64,000 nt of DNA from Oscillospiraceae bacterium (lineage in GTDB: Bacteria > Bacillota > Clostridia > Oscillospirales > UBA644): the NCBI GenBank assembly GCA_902783255.1, contig CACZQB010000054.1:100984-164983 (forward strand), written 5' to 3'. The notes below the pieces were generated by a model. The model was not told the origin of the DNA, ran no database searches, and worked only from the letters and a program-made list of their open reading frames with translations. Each line of letters starts with the position of its first letter. Position 1 is the first letter of the stretch. Shown here piece by piece: positions 36,597 to 45,556 of the stretch. A program made the position numbers and the translations under genes.

Positions 36597-39500
36597 TTAC
36601 TGTACAGCAAGAAGTCCTTCTCCGGAAGGCTTTTCAGCTATTATTCGCCAATCTGAATCTTCGGTTGCTTTAATCATATATATTTCGACAGACGCAAAAT
36701 CTTTTGTATATATGAGCCATTTATCCGATATGCAATCCACATCAACTTCAGCCACGACACATGAATAAGCAAATGGGGATCTGTACCACGGTTCATACCA
36801 ATCAAAATCGGGTGATATTTCGGCGCATGATTTAACAGAAATTTTGTTCAATTCGTCAAATAAATACTCTTCGTCGTTTTTTGCATATGTCTCATAAAGA
36901 AGACTATTCGATTTTTCAACATTTTTCTCATTTAAATACTCAAAATATTTGAACATTGTTTCTGTTGGAGTAAGTCCTGATGGCGGGATAAAGACATCAT
37001 TATCGTTGTTTTCACTGTTTTCGGAGGGCTCTTCATTATCAGCAGAATCATTTTTAGCGGATTCTTCCGATGTATCTGAAGAGGCATCAGAGGATTCGCT
37101 ATCCTGTGAATTCTCAAGGTTCTCTTTATCCGGCTCGGTGCTATTACTGCTCACTGCAGATAAAATGGCAAATGTGCCGTCTTCATTTTTTGACAACGTA
37201 TAATCTACGACATCTGTGCAATATAGACATAACGGATCGGCATACCATTTGTATTTAACTATGACTGTCGTGTCTTCGAACGACAATTGCGAAACATGTT
37301 TAAATCGTGAAGGCGCACTGATTCCCTCATAATAATACATTCCGGTTTCGGCGTTGAATGAACGAATATCAAAAGCCTCAAAATTGACTTGACCGAAATA
37401 TTTTTTTGCGGCAGAGCTCATTTCATCCTTTGTAATCATCAGAAGAGATGGATTATCCGGAGAAATCGTTCCAAGGTCATCTCTTTTACATAGCATCATA
37501 AGGTAATCAGCGATTGATGATTTGTTTTCAAAATCTGAGATTGATTCAAATGAAATACCTGCGGCGTCAACCCATGATGTAAATCTGTCAACAGCCAAAA
37601 CAGCAGGATCGGAAAGTTTAATTGTGTTGTATTCATCCTCTGGAATAAACGAAATAACGGAAAGCGCGCCTCCAGATGATCCTACAGTTAATATGTAATC
37701 TTTTATACCTTTTTCAAAAGGAGAATCAACAGGATCTTCCACATTAAGCTGAACCACATAAATACCGTGGTCATCAGAACTCAATATCGTAAGATCATTC
37801 AGCATAAGAGTTTTTATCGCGCTGTAATCAAATGATGAATTGCCTATAAGTCTGTATAAGGATTCAGTATCTCCATTTCTGAGTGCTTCACAAAAGAGCG
37901 CAGCGGCGGTATCTAAAGATTTTTGATTGATCTCCATCAATGAATTTATAATACTATTATATGAGGATGAGCATATAAACCATCTGTCTATATATCTGCC
38001 TCTGGAATAAAATGTTCCGGTAACATTCACAAACGCAGTATCTTCCGATGCAGGAAAAATAGTCATTAAAAATTTTTCAGGACCTTTGAAGAGAATCTCA
38101 GTTTTTTCTACTGAAGAAAGCTCTGGAACGATTTCTAACGGCAAAAGATCGATAGCAGCCAGAACAGAAAGAGCATCATCTGTATTTTCACCGTATTTTT
38201 CTCTGAACGAATTTTGGTCTGTTACTGTTACTTCGACGCTGTCTGCATTTTTTTGTAGAGCACCAAGTTCTGTAGCGGAAACACTCCAGGCTTCAGTATA
38301 CAAGTTTTCCTGAACATAATTAATCAGTGATTCTGAAATTGACGACGACACCCTGAATACCTGCTTTTCATTTCCGTTTATCACTAAAACGGAATACTTG
38401 GATGTGTAAAAGCAAAGGGTTAAATCTGGCAGTTTGCTTATATCAAATACAAGATCGGGATCGCCTATAAGTTCAAGAACAGGACTTTCAGTCCATGATG
38501 AAATATTGAGTGCAGAAAGAAAATCAGGTTGAACGGAAACAGTATATCCGCTTCCCTTATACTGAACTGAGATATGTTTTTTATCTGAAATGGCATTTGA
38601 GACAGTTGTTTTTAAATTTGATACGGTTTCCGGTTTATCCAGGTTACTTTTAAGATATTCGCTGATCGAGGAAAAAACAGCGGAAGGCACATTATAATAA
38701 GTGTTTTCGTATTCAGCAACTGAATATACAGAGTAAAGATTAACAGTTAAGGATTTGCCTCCATTTATTACTATATCTGCATTTTCCGGTAAACCTGCAG
38801 GAGCTGTGAATCTGCGCTGCCATCTGGGGACATCAAGAAGTAGATCAAGAGACGTATCAGGTGAGATATTATACTCTTTCCCACCCTTTTTTACGGTAAT
38901 CTGATCAACATCACTTGTTATACCATCAAAAAGTGCTGATACATCGTTAAAATATGATTTTGCAACAAGTTCAGAACTTGCTACGGAAAGTTCGTTGACA
39001 GAATAAACGGTTGAAGTGCCCAAATAATCGATCACACCGATATTGATTGATTTATATATGCTTATTTTGAGTCCTGACTTTGTGTCAACAACGACAGTAG
39101 GTTCAAAATCCGGATTCACAGTGTTTGTTTCGGTCCACGCTGCAATATTCATGGCAGTTGCAAGCTGATCTCCCGAATCAATTGTTTTCGATGAACCCAA
39201 AACAGATACCGTTATGTTTTCAGCGCCGGAAAGAAACGCAGAAGCATCTTTAACGGAAATAAAAGAATTATCATATATAAACGCGCTGATAGATGAGAGA
39301 ATTTCAGATGGAACTGAATAATATCTTGATTTATCATTGTAAGATATTTCAGCGACGCTGTCATCATTAAAAGCGAGGTGATAGTTTTCTCCAATTTCAA
39401 ATATAAGAGACCCGTTAAACTCTCTGTTAAAATCCGGAAGGTAACGCCATTTGTCACTCTTAAGCATTTCAAAAATCATATCTTTTGAAGATATTATAAT

Positions 39501-39701
39501 GCTCTTGCCGTTGAAGGAACCTGTTAGAGGATCATTTTCGCGCAGAGAACTGAGTGCAATGTCTTTATTTAGCGCACTGCGATCATCGTTGTTTTTTAAA
39601 TTCAGATAAATTGTAAGTGATACAATCGCCGCAATTAAAATGACAGCAACAAGTATTACAAATAATATCTGACCTATTGATACTGATTTGCTTGTTTTCA
39701 T
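36597..39701 (-). CDS. Large membrane-anchored protein with repeated modules, function unknown
   Basis: Not recognised. 1034 residues, with an N-terminal membrane helix (about 11-31) and an extracellular body. About residues 40-490 hold at least three divergent copies of a module of roughly 130-150 residues: a turn such as AAWTE or ISSWTES, a PDF or PDLVFDI strand, FY or IYK, and then a YYNVPSAVFSSISEYL-type helix. A second region (600-840) resembles small alpha+beta domains. A Ser/Glu/Asp/Asn-rich linker spans about 850-909. The last 125 residues resemble an NTF2-like fold (TETMFKYFEYLNEKNVEKSN). No catalytic motif is visible. It follows a smaller surface protein by 16 bases and precedes the mannosidase by 34. 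Confidence 0.65.
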   Translation of the reverse strand: MKTSKSVSIGQILFVILVAVILIAAIVSLTIYLNLKNNDDRSALNKDIALSSLRENDPLTGSFNGKSIIISSKDMIFEMLKSDKWRYLPDFNREFNGSLIFEIGENYHLAFNDDSVAEISYNDKSRYYSVPSEILSSISAFIYDNSFISVKDASAFLSGAENITVSVLGSSKTIDSGDQLATAMNIAAWTETNTVNPDFEPTVVVDTKSGLKISIYKSINIGVIDYLGTSTVYSVNELSVASSELVAKSYFNDVSALFDGITSDVDQITVKKGGKEYNISPDTSLDLLLDVPRWQRRFTAPAGLPENADIVINGGKSLTVNLYSVYSVAEYENTYYNVPSAVFSSISEYLKSNLDKPETVSNLKTTVSNAISDKKHISVQYKGSGYTVSVQPDFLSALNISSWTESPVLELIGDPDLVFDISKLPDLTLCFYTSKYSVLVINGNEKQVFRVSSSISESLINYVQENLYTEAWSVSATELGALQKNADSVEVTVTDQNSFREKYGENTDDALSVLAAIDLLPLEIVPELSSVEKTEILFKGPEKFLMTIFPASEDTAFVNVTGTFYSRGRYIDRWFICSSSYNSIINSLMEINQKSLDTAAALFCEALRNGDTESLYRLIGNSSFDYSAIKTLMLNDLTILSSDDHGIYVVQLNVEDPVDSPFEKGIKDYILTVGSSGGALSVISFIPEDEYNTIKLSDPAVLAVDRFTSWVDAAGISFESISDFENKSSIADYLMMLCKRDDLGTISPDNPSLLMITKDEMSSAAKKYFGQVNFEAFDIRSFNAETGMYYYEGISAPSRFKHVSQLSFEDTTVIVKYKWYADPLCLYCTDVVDYTLSKNEDGTFAILSAVSSNSTEPDKENLENSQDSESSDASSDTSEESAKNDSADNEEPSENSENNDNDVFIPPSGLTPTETMFKYFEYLNEKNVEKSNSLLYETYAKNDEEYLFDELNKISVKSCAEISPDFDWYEPWYRSPFAYSCVVAEVDVDCISDKWLIYTKDFASVEIYMIKATEDSDWRIIAEKPSGEGLLAVQ

Positions 39702-39717
39702 ATATTTCTCCGAATAA

Positions 39718-40437
39718 TTATCCGAACATTGTTTTTATCTCTGAATAATCCGGTGATTTCCAGTAAATGACGTCTCCGTAAACAATATCTCGAGAAACAA
39801 CAGCCATTATTTTATCGCCGTCATAAAATGAAGCACTGTATCTGAACACGCCCCCGCCTTCTTCATTAAGATACGTGATTGTGGAGATAAATTCTGAAAC
39901 AGCTGAAGAAAGATTGTCCGGAGCAGCGCTTATTTCAAGATAAAGCGCAGGTTGTTCCATGCCATAAGTTGAATAAAAACCTATATATCGACAGTCAAAC
40001 CCTTTTTTCCTAAGATCATATTTAATAAAAAACCTTTTCATGACCTCATCACGTTCGCCACCCATATACTGTACGACAACCTGCTCCGATGAAGTGTAAA
40101 TATTATAAAAAAGAGTAGAATAAACAGTTTTTCCCGATGGTGATATGAGCGAAACATTATATATATTCTGTTCAAACTCAGCGCATCTGAGCGCATTCAG
40201 GAGTTTTCGAATATTCATTATATCATTCGCAGTCACCTGCTCATCGTCCGAATCCACAGTCAGGTAAACCGTATTGCGAGCATAAGACGTATCGCGAACG
40301 GTAATACCGTATTCTGATAATTTCCCTCGAACATAAGTATCTCTTTTTTCAATTTCGGTTTCGCAAAAAGTAAACGCAAGCCAGCATGAAACGGAAACAA
40401 TAATAATCAGATATAGGAAGGCTTTTATAAATCTCAC
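39718..40437 (-). CDS. Hypothetical single-pass membrane protein
   Basis: Not recognised. About 239 residues: one N-terminal membrane helix (LYLIIIVSVSCWLAFTF) and an extracellular domain with mixed strands and helices. The likely start is GTG at 40437, with GGGGTGA just upstream. In-frame TTG at 40488 and ATG at 40452 are both excluded or weakened because the promoter overlaps them: the TTG is itself the -35 element and the ATG lies at the expected transcript start. It is the first gene of a unit with the repeat-module protein, the mannosidase and degV. Confidence 0.6.
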   Translation of the reverse strand: MRFIKAFLYLIIIVSVSCWLAFTFCETEIEKRDTYVRGKLSEYGITVRDTSYARNTVYLTVDSDDEQVTANDIMNIRKLLNALRCAEFEQNIYNVSLISPSGKTVYSTLFYNIYTSSEQVVVQYMGGERDEVMKRFFIKYDLRKKGFDCRYIGFYSTYGMEQPALYLEISAAPDNLSSAVSEFISTITYLNEEGGGVFRYSASFYDGDKIMAVVSRDIVYGDVIYWKSPDYSEIKTMFG

Positions 40438-40459
40438 AACGTCACCCCGCATCTGATTA

Positions 40460-40488
40460 ATTTTATCATAATTATGCTGTTTAGTCAA
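40460..40488 (-). promoter_or_regulatory. Promoter for the surface protein/mannosidase/degV unit
   Basis: On the minus strand: TTGACT (40488-40483), 17-bp spacer, TAAAAT (40465-40460), with an extended -10 TG. It decides the start of the downstream gene. Confidence 0.75.
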
Positions 40489-40566
40489 TACTTTTATAAA
40501 AAAAACAGTAAATAGTTGCTATTTTGATTGAATCAATTAAGCAGATTATTCGAAAAACATCTGATA

Positions 40567-40595
40567 TTGACAAAAATGATTTAAAATAGTATAAT
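40567..40595 (+). promoter_or_regulatory. Consensus promoter for the M28 peptidase, with a long leader
   Basis: TTGACA (40567-40572), 17 bp, TATAAT (40590-40595); all 12 positions match. The leader to the ATG is about 100 bases and holds three copies of TCAAATT (40634, 40643, 40668) and an AATTCAAA/TTTGAATT inverted pair. Confidence 0.85.
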
Positions 40596-40705
40596 TGCAC
40601 TTGGAATAATCTTTAGAATTCAAAAATACTATTTCAAATTAGTCAAATTCGAATAGAAATACACAGCTCAAATTTGAATTATTCACATTAAAGGAATACA
40701 CGAAA

Positions 40706-41932
40706 ATGAAAGATTTCAATCAAATGTCATTTATTAAAAAAATCTATTTTCCTCGTTTTGCAGGAACAAGCGGAGAAAAAACTGCAGCAGAAACTATTAT
40801 TGATACCGTCCGGTCTCTTGGAGGAAACGCTTTTTACGAACCATTTGAATATGATTCTTTTGAGATTGAACAAGCTTCACTGACAGTTTATTCAAAAGAA
40901 AAAACTTTTGCCCCGGAAGTGACCGGTTACGGAAGAACGGGATCGACCGAAAGTAAAGGAATATCTGCGCCGTTTCAATATGCTGGGATGGGAAACGAGC
41001 TTGATCTTGACGAATGTAGCGGTAAAATTGTTTTTGTAAATAATATGCATCATGATTTATACAGACGACTGATCGAGAAAAAAGCGCTTGGTTTCATCAC
41101 ATTCGACGGAAATATTTTTGATGAAAGATCAAAAACAGATCTGAATATCCGTTCAATAAAAGAAAAAACGTCTAAACTCGGAAGCTTACCCGGAGTTACA
41201 ATGAGAGCTGCAGATGCAATCAAACTTATAAAAAGCAATCCAAAAATTGTTTGTATCAATCTAAAACAAAAAGAAGTCAGAATAAAATCCGGAAATGTTA
41301 TTGCTGACATAACAGGAAAAAATGACAATGAGAAAATGATCTTTACTGCTCATTACGACAGCACAAGATTTTCAAAAGGAGCATGGGACAATGCATCCGG
41401 GTGTGCAAATCTTATGTCGCTTTTTTCATACTACATAAAAAACAAGCCTAAAAGAAGTGTAAGGTTCGTTTGGTGCGGAGCCGAGGAGCACGGGCTGAAA
41501 GGCAGTCTTGCATATGTTGAAGCGCACAAAAATGAGCTGAATAAATTTATGTTGGGCATAAATATTGATATGACCGGAACAATTATTGGTAATGATATTG
41601 CCTGTGTTTCAGGAGATGACAGTTTAAAATCGTATTTACAGTATTGTGCAAATGAAACAGCCTTTTCCGTATCTGTTTCTTCAGGGATATTCCCGAGTGA
41701 TTCTTCATCCTTTGCAAAAGCCGGGGTTCCTTTTATTGTATTTCAAAGAGGTGGTCAAGGGGGTATGCACTCTCGAAACGACATAATTGATGTGCTATCT
41801 GAAGAATCATTGAAAAAAACAACAGAATTTATACGATTTACATCTGAAAGGCTTTTGAATTCAGTTAAATTCCCTGTTCCGAGAATTATTCCTGAAGGGA
41901 TCAAAGACGAACTTGATAATTATTTCAGATAA
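40706..41932 (+). CDS. M28 family zinc aminopeptidase
   Basis: A 408-residue peptidase without a signal peptide. Co-catalytic zinc ligands of the M28 fold are all present: His 216 in FTAHYDS, Asp 228 in AWDNASGC, the Glu pair at 260-261 in WCGAEEHGLKGS, Asp 288 in NIDMTG, and His 355 in GMHSRND. A PA-like insertion lies at about 85-190. The AAAGGA site precedes the ATG by about 8 bases. It stands alone between a consensus promoter and a strong terminator. Substrate preference cannot be read. Confidence 0.9.
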   Translation: MKDFNQMSFIKKIYFPRFAGTSGEKTAAETIIDTVRSLGGNAFYEPFEYDSFEIEQASLTVYSKEKTFAPEVTGYGRTGSTESKGISAPFQYAGMGNELDLDECSGKIVFVNNMHHDLYRRLIEKKALGFITFDGNIFDERSKTDLNIRSIKEKTSKLGSLPGVTMRAADAIKLIKSNPKIVCINLKQKEVRIKSGNVIADITGKNDNEKMIFTAHYDSTRFSKGAWDNASGCANLMSLFSYYIKNKPKRSVRFVWCGAEEHGLKGSLAYVEAHKNELNKFMLGINIDMTGTIIGNDIACVSGDDSLKSYLQYCANETAFSVSVSSGIFPSDSSSFAKAGVPFIVFQRGGQGGMHSRNDIIDVLSEESLKKTTEFIRFTSERLLNSVKFPVPRIIPEGIKDELDNYFR

Positions 41933-41950
41933 TAATACTCATGTTATGAA

Positions 41951-41981
41951 ATAACGTGAACACATTACGTGTTCACGTTAT
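41951..41981. terminator. Bidirectional terminator between the M28 peptidase and Nudix genes
   Basis: 13-bp perfect inverted repeat ATAACGTGAACAC / GTGTTCACGTTAT with a 5-base loop (ATTAC), lying between convergent genes. T-rich flanks are modest. Confidence 0.75.
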
Positions 41982-41985
41982 AATA

Positions 41986-42435
41986 TTACTGAATAAAAGG
42001 TGCAGTTCCGAAATCGTCAGTCCATTCTCCGAAAAGTTCAATTGGTTTTTCTGAAAAGAATGCTTGAAGATATAAATCAAAATTCCGAGAAAGATTCATT
42101 TGTTTAAGGCCATCTTTTTTTACCCAGCATACCTTCCCCTCTTCTGTTCCGTTGCTCAAAGCCCCGCTAAATTCGGTTGTTTTAAAGAGGTACTCAACAT
42201 ATCGATCATCGGATCCTTTTTTAGCCCAGTTAACAATACCGCACAATACTATATTCTTAACTTTGAGCCCTGTTTCCTCATAAGCTTCTCTTATAGCACC
42301 ATGAGTAAAACTTTCACCACGCTCGACATGTCCACCGGGAAAGCAAATACCCGGATATTTTTTTATCCTATTGATAACAACAACCTCGCCTGATGTTGAG
42401 TTTTCTATCATTATCATTGTTGTAATCTCATTCAT
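41986..42435 (-). CDS. Nudix hydrolase
   Basis: 149 residues with a complete Nudix box: GGHVERGESF, then THGAIREAYEETGLKV (G-x5-E-x7-REUxEExGU). The overall sequence resembles MutT/YtkD-like 8-oxo-dGTP or nucleoside-triphosphate hydrolases, but Nudix substrates are hard to call. Its ATG is the base next to the stop of the carboxypeptidase gene, so translation is coupled. Confidence 0.9.
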   Translation of the reverse strand: MNEITTMIMIENSTSGEVVVINRIKKYPGICFPGGHVERGESFTHGAIREAYEETGLKVKNIVLCGIVNWAKKGSDDRYVEYLFKTTEFSGALSNGTEEGKVCWVKKDGLKQMNLSRNFDLYLQAFFSEKPIELFGEWTDDFGTAPFIQ

Positions 42436-43536
42436 TTACTGCTTTGTTTCTCCGTAAAGCTCTATAAATTCTTCAAAACATATGTCTTGAGACATTATAA
42501 ACGATGCGTATTCGATGCCGACATATCGATAATGCCACGGTTCAAAGATAATTTTTGTGATCTCTGTTTTGTCTTCAGGATAACGCAAAATAAATCCGTA
42601 TTTTGCTGCGTTAGCTTTCAGCCACTTTGCAGCATCTGTTTTGGCATAACCGGAATTAAGGCGCTGGTATGACGGAGTAACTATATCCATAGCCAGTCCC
42701 GTATGGTGTTCACTTGTTCCGGGAACGGCTACGATAGTTGCAGCTACGCGCTCTGCCTCTTCTTTCGAATAACCTTCGTTGATAAGATCGTTTATTTTGT
42801 TGTTAAAAAGTCTTGTCTGAAGATCTATATCACGAATTGACGAACAAATCTGAAGCTCGATTCCTTCTTTTTTTGCATCTGAAATCATCTGAACAGCCAA
42901 CGGAGCAACGCGACTGTCAAGATAATAGTTCCCCTGAACCTGAGCCTTATCTATTGTAAAGTTTTCCGGAAGATAATTATCAGGATTTACAAGGATAAGA
43001 TTCCATAAAGATGTATCCACCTTTGTTGTGCCATCGAAAAAGACTGTCAGATCTTTAGGCTCATCTTCGGTCACGACATCTGTTTCGCTGTTGTGTTCTT
43101 CCTGAGTTACTTCATTTACAGCAGTATTTTCATCTTCTGTTGATTCAGCAAAAGATGTTTCATCTGAATTATTATCTTGAACAGATACTTCGGAATCGGA
43201 GCTCTCGATAACTGTATTATTGGTAGAAGCCGGATCCGACTGCGTATCGGAGGATTCTGAGATTACAGTTTCATCAGAGCTGTGCATTTCATCTTTAATT
43301 TCAGGTTCTTCTGCGACAGTTTCGGAAGTATAATGTTTATTTTGATCTTCTGTTTGCTGCAGAGTTTTATCATTTGTGTTTTCGGAAGATTCTGAAGAAA
43401 CAGTGAATTCTGTTTTGTAGTGTTCAATTTCATCAATGGATGTATTTGCGGATGTTCCAATTACAAATATCAGCAAGGATACACCCAGCACAATACAAAG
43501 CATTCCAGTGACCGGAATCAATATACTATTCTTCAT
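42436..43536 (-). CDS. VanY-like D-alanyl-D-alanine carboxypeptidase (M15B)
   Basis: Trims the terminal D-Ala of peptidoglycan stem peptides; zinc-dependent. It has 366 residues: an N-terminal membrane anchor (about 8-27), a long acidic, Ser/Glu/Thr-rich spacer at about 30-165, and the catalytic domain. The zinc motif is SEHHTGLAMDI (S-x-H-x3-G-x-A-x-D), and the second part is FEPWHYRYVG. The spacer is well over 100 residues, long for the family, and would hold the enzyme away from the membrane. It lies 23 bases after a lipoprotein gene. Confidence 0.92.
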   Translation of the reverse strand: MKNSILIPVTGMLCIVLGVSLLIFVIGTSANTSIDEIEHYKTEFTVSSESSENTNDKTLQQTEDQNKHYTSETVAEEPEIKDEMHSSDETVISESSDTQSDPASTNNTVIESSDSEVSVQDNNSDETSFAESTEDENTAVNEVTQEEHNSETDVVTEDEPKDLTVFFDGTTKVDTSLWNLILVNPDNYLPENFTIDKAQVQGNYYLDSRVAPLAVQMISDAKKEGIELQICSSIRDIDLQTRLFNNKINDLINEGYSKEEAERVAATIVAVPGTSEHHTGLAMDIVTPSYQRLNSGYAKTDAAKWLKANAAKYGFILRYPEDKTEITKIIFEPWHYRYVGIEYASFIMSQDICFEEFIELYGETKQ

Positions 43537-43559
43537 ATTTTTTGTTAACTCAGCTCTCT

Positions 43560-44987
43560 TTATTCGTGAAAATATGCCTCATATTCACGAAGAGTATTGT
43601 ATTCCGGAATAACATATTTATCAACAATTGTATACATACGATTTTCATAGGATTCAACGCATTTTGCGATTGAAACATTATTGGCAAGCTGAGTGAACAT
43701 TTCTGTCATACCGTGCATATGATCATGATAATAATTATGTCCGAGTTTCGTTATATCCATAAAGAGACGGGCATCACGCTCATCTTCAAAATAATTTCTG
43801 ATAATGTAATCGGTAATCTTCTCTTCAGTTTCATAGCCTTCAAACGGTTCATAGAGAGCATCGAGTACCAGCGCAGAAATCTCCGGATCCTTAGCGGTAA
43901 TCGGAATAGCGAGAGTAAAATCCGCAGATTCGTATGATGTAGTATAATCATACGGTGATTTAGATCCGGGGCCACACGGGAAGGGAACTATTCCGAAATT
44001 ATCCATTCTGTATGCAATTGATTCTGAAGATGAAAGAATCTGATATGCATCGATAAGCGTCATTACGGATTGTCCGTCTATAAATTGATCCAAACCAAAA
44101 GTCTCATTATTTATATTGCCGGCAGTTGCCCCGAACAGCCACTCGGCGACCTGATTATAGGCATCCATGGCATTTTGAGTGAAGTAACCAAGCTGATAAG
44201 TATCGTTATCATTCATAGTTATAAAGTCGCAACCGTTGCACATCGGCATGATCATGAACATTCTGCCGTAACCGAAGCATGAACCTAACGAATAAACAAA
44301 TTCATTGGTGGTTGAGCTGGTATGAGCATATGATTCAATTGCATTTCCGAATGTATCCCAGTTCCACTCACCGTTTTCAAAATAGTCTCTTGGATCAGTT
44401 GTAACAAGATCTGAAATATACTTTTCATTGATTGCGATAAGATTTGAAGGAGAGTTTGAAAGACGCAATGGGTGCTGCGCAGGGAGAAGTCCGTAAATTG
44501 CGCCGTCATACATTGTAGACATACGTAAATACCTGTTGCCCCATTTAGTTTCATCGAAAACATCAAGATTATCAACACCTACAAGATTTACAAACGTTCC
44601 TGATGGAAGATAATTAAGAAGCCAGTACGATTCTTCCTGCAACATATCAAAGATATAAGAACCTGATGCAACACTGAAATATGCAGTTTCCCCGGATCTG
44701 TTGACATAGTCAAAATTGATCTTACAATTGTATTTTGTTTCAACATCCTTAATACGTTTAGCTGCAAGATCTCCAAATTCGGTATTGCTGATAAATGTAA
44801 GAGTAGAATCGGAACCTTCGAAGAAATAGTCCTTCACCATACCCATTACAAGAGTTTGACCTCTAAGGTCTATAGCAGAAGAATCAATATCATTGTCATA
44901 TTCAGGGACTATTTCGTCGGCTGCAGAACATGAGACAATCAAACAAATAAAAATAGAGGCAAACAAAAGCGAAAAAACTCTTTTCAT
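43560..44987 (-). CDS. Solute-binding-like lipoprotein (paralog 3)
   Basis: 475 residues from the ATG at 44987 (GGGCGGTG ahead; an upstream in-frame TTG is rejected). Lipobox IVSC with Cys 20, then DEIVPEY, matching the shared motif of the family. It shares the WNWDTFGNAIESY block, MDNFGIVPFPCGP and ALYEPFEGYETEEKITDY with the others, but differs widely in the first lobe. It has its own consensus promoter and is divergent from the DtxR-family regulator. The downstream vanY and Nudix genes are probably in the same unit. Confidence 0.75.
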   Translation of the reverse strand: MKRVFSLLFASIFICLIVSCSAADEIVPEYDNDIDSSAIDLRGQTLVMGMVKDYFFEGSDSTLTFISNTEFGDLAAKRIKDVETKYNCKINFDYVNRSGETAYFSVASGSYIFDMLQEESYWLLNYLPSGTFVNLVGVDNLDVFDETKWGNRYLRMSTMYDGAIYGLLPAQHPLRLSNSPSNLIAINEKYISDLVTTDPRDYFENGEWNWDTFGNAIESYAHTSSTTNEFVYSLGSCFGYGRMFMIMPMCNGCDFITMNDNDTYQLGYFTQNAMDAYNQVAEWLFGATAGNINNETFGLDQFIDGQSVMTLIDAYQILSSSESIAYRMDNFGIVPFPCGPGSKSPYDYTTSYESADFTLAIPITAKDPEISALVLDALYEPFEGYETEEKITDYIIRNYFEDERDARLFMDITKLGHNYYHDHMHGMTEMFTQLANNVSIAKCVESYENRMYTIVDKYVIPEYNTLREYEAYFHE

Positions 44988-45025
44988 AGTTACACCGCCC
45001 AAAAGAATTATTATTATATATTCGG

Positions 45026-45054
45026 ATTATATCACAATTCTGTATTTTTGTCAA
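45026..45054 (-). promoter_or_regulatory. Consensus promoter for lipoprotein 3-vanY-nudix
   Basis: On the minus strand: TTGACA (45054-45049), 17-bp spacer, TATAAT (45031-45026), with an extended -10 TG. It is 45 bases from the -35 of the divergent regulator promoter. Confidence 0.82.
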
Positions 45055-45098
45055 TAATTTTTATAGACGAAAACATTTCCGTTACTTTATTCCGATAC

Positions 45099-45127
45099 TT
45101 GACAATTTGCTATTCTTATGCTATAAT
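45099..45127 (+). promoter_or_regulatory. Consensus promoter for the DtxR-family regulator
   Basis: TTGACA (45099-45104), 17 bp, TATAAT (45122-45127), with an extended -10 TG. The regulator ATG lies 32 bases downstream of the -10. Confidence 0.85.
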
Positions 45128-45158
45128 CTTATTACAAATTGAAAATCGGAGAATCACC

Positions 45159-45542
45159 ATGATAAAAATACAGGAATCCGGAGAAATGTATCTTGAAAAT
45201 ATCCTGATACTTGGCAGAGAACAAAATCATATCAGAGCGATCGATATAGTTAACAGAACAGGATATTCAAAGCCCAGCATCAGCAGAGCTCTGAAACTAT
45301 TAAAAGAAGACGGATATATCAATATTGATAAATCCGGATATATTGTGCTTACCGAAGACGGACGTAAGACTGCAGAAAAAATATATGAAAGGCATAAGAT
45401 ACTATCCGATATTTTCATTAAAATCGGAATCTCAGAAGAAAACGCAGTTGCCGATGCATGCAAAATTGAACACGATATAAGTGATGAAACATTTGAAAAA
45501 ATAAAAAATTATTTCAACCAAAGCAAAAAAGACACCCAATAA
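45159..45542 (+). CDS. DtxR/MntR family metal-dependent transcriptional regulator
   Basis: 127 residues: a winged helix (AIDIVNRTGYSKPSISRALKL is the recognition region) followed by a dimerisation/metal domain with EKIYERHKIL and DACKIEHDISDE, which holds the usual Glu, Cys and His ligands of the iron or manganese sites. The SH3-like third domain is absent, as in MntR. The start is the ATG at 45159, with GGAG ahead; a longer frame from 45048 is excluded because the promoter lies inside it. It is divergent from the third lipoprotein, which it may control. The stop codon lies in the terminator loop. Confidence 0.9.
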   Translation: MIKIQESGEMYLENILILGREQNHIRAIDIVNRTGYSKPSISRALKLLKEDGYINIDKSGYIVLTEDGRKTAEKIYERHKILSDIFIKIGISEENAVADACKIEHDISDETFEKIKNYFNQSKKDTQ

Positions 45543-45554
45543 GGTGTCTTTTTT
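45525..45554. terminator. Terminator overlapping the regulator stop codon
   Basis: AAAAAAGACACC, loop, GGTGTCTTTTTT: a 12-bp perfect stem with a T run, the TAA of the regulator lying in the loop. It also faces the convergent acetyltransferase gene and can act in both directions. Confidence 0.9.
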
Positions 45555-45556
45555 GT

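Noticed and set aside
45048-45158. Longer regulator reading frame starting at 45048
   Set aside because: Both divergent promoters lie in or near this stretch, and DtxR proteins begin at the MIKIQESGEMYLE segment.
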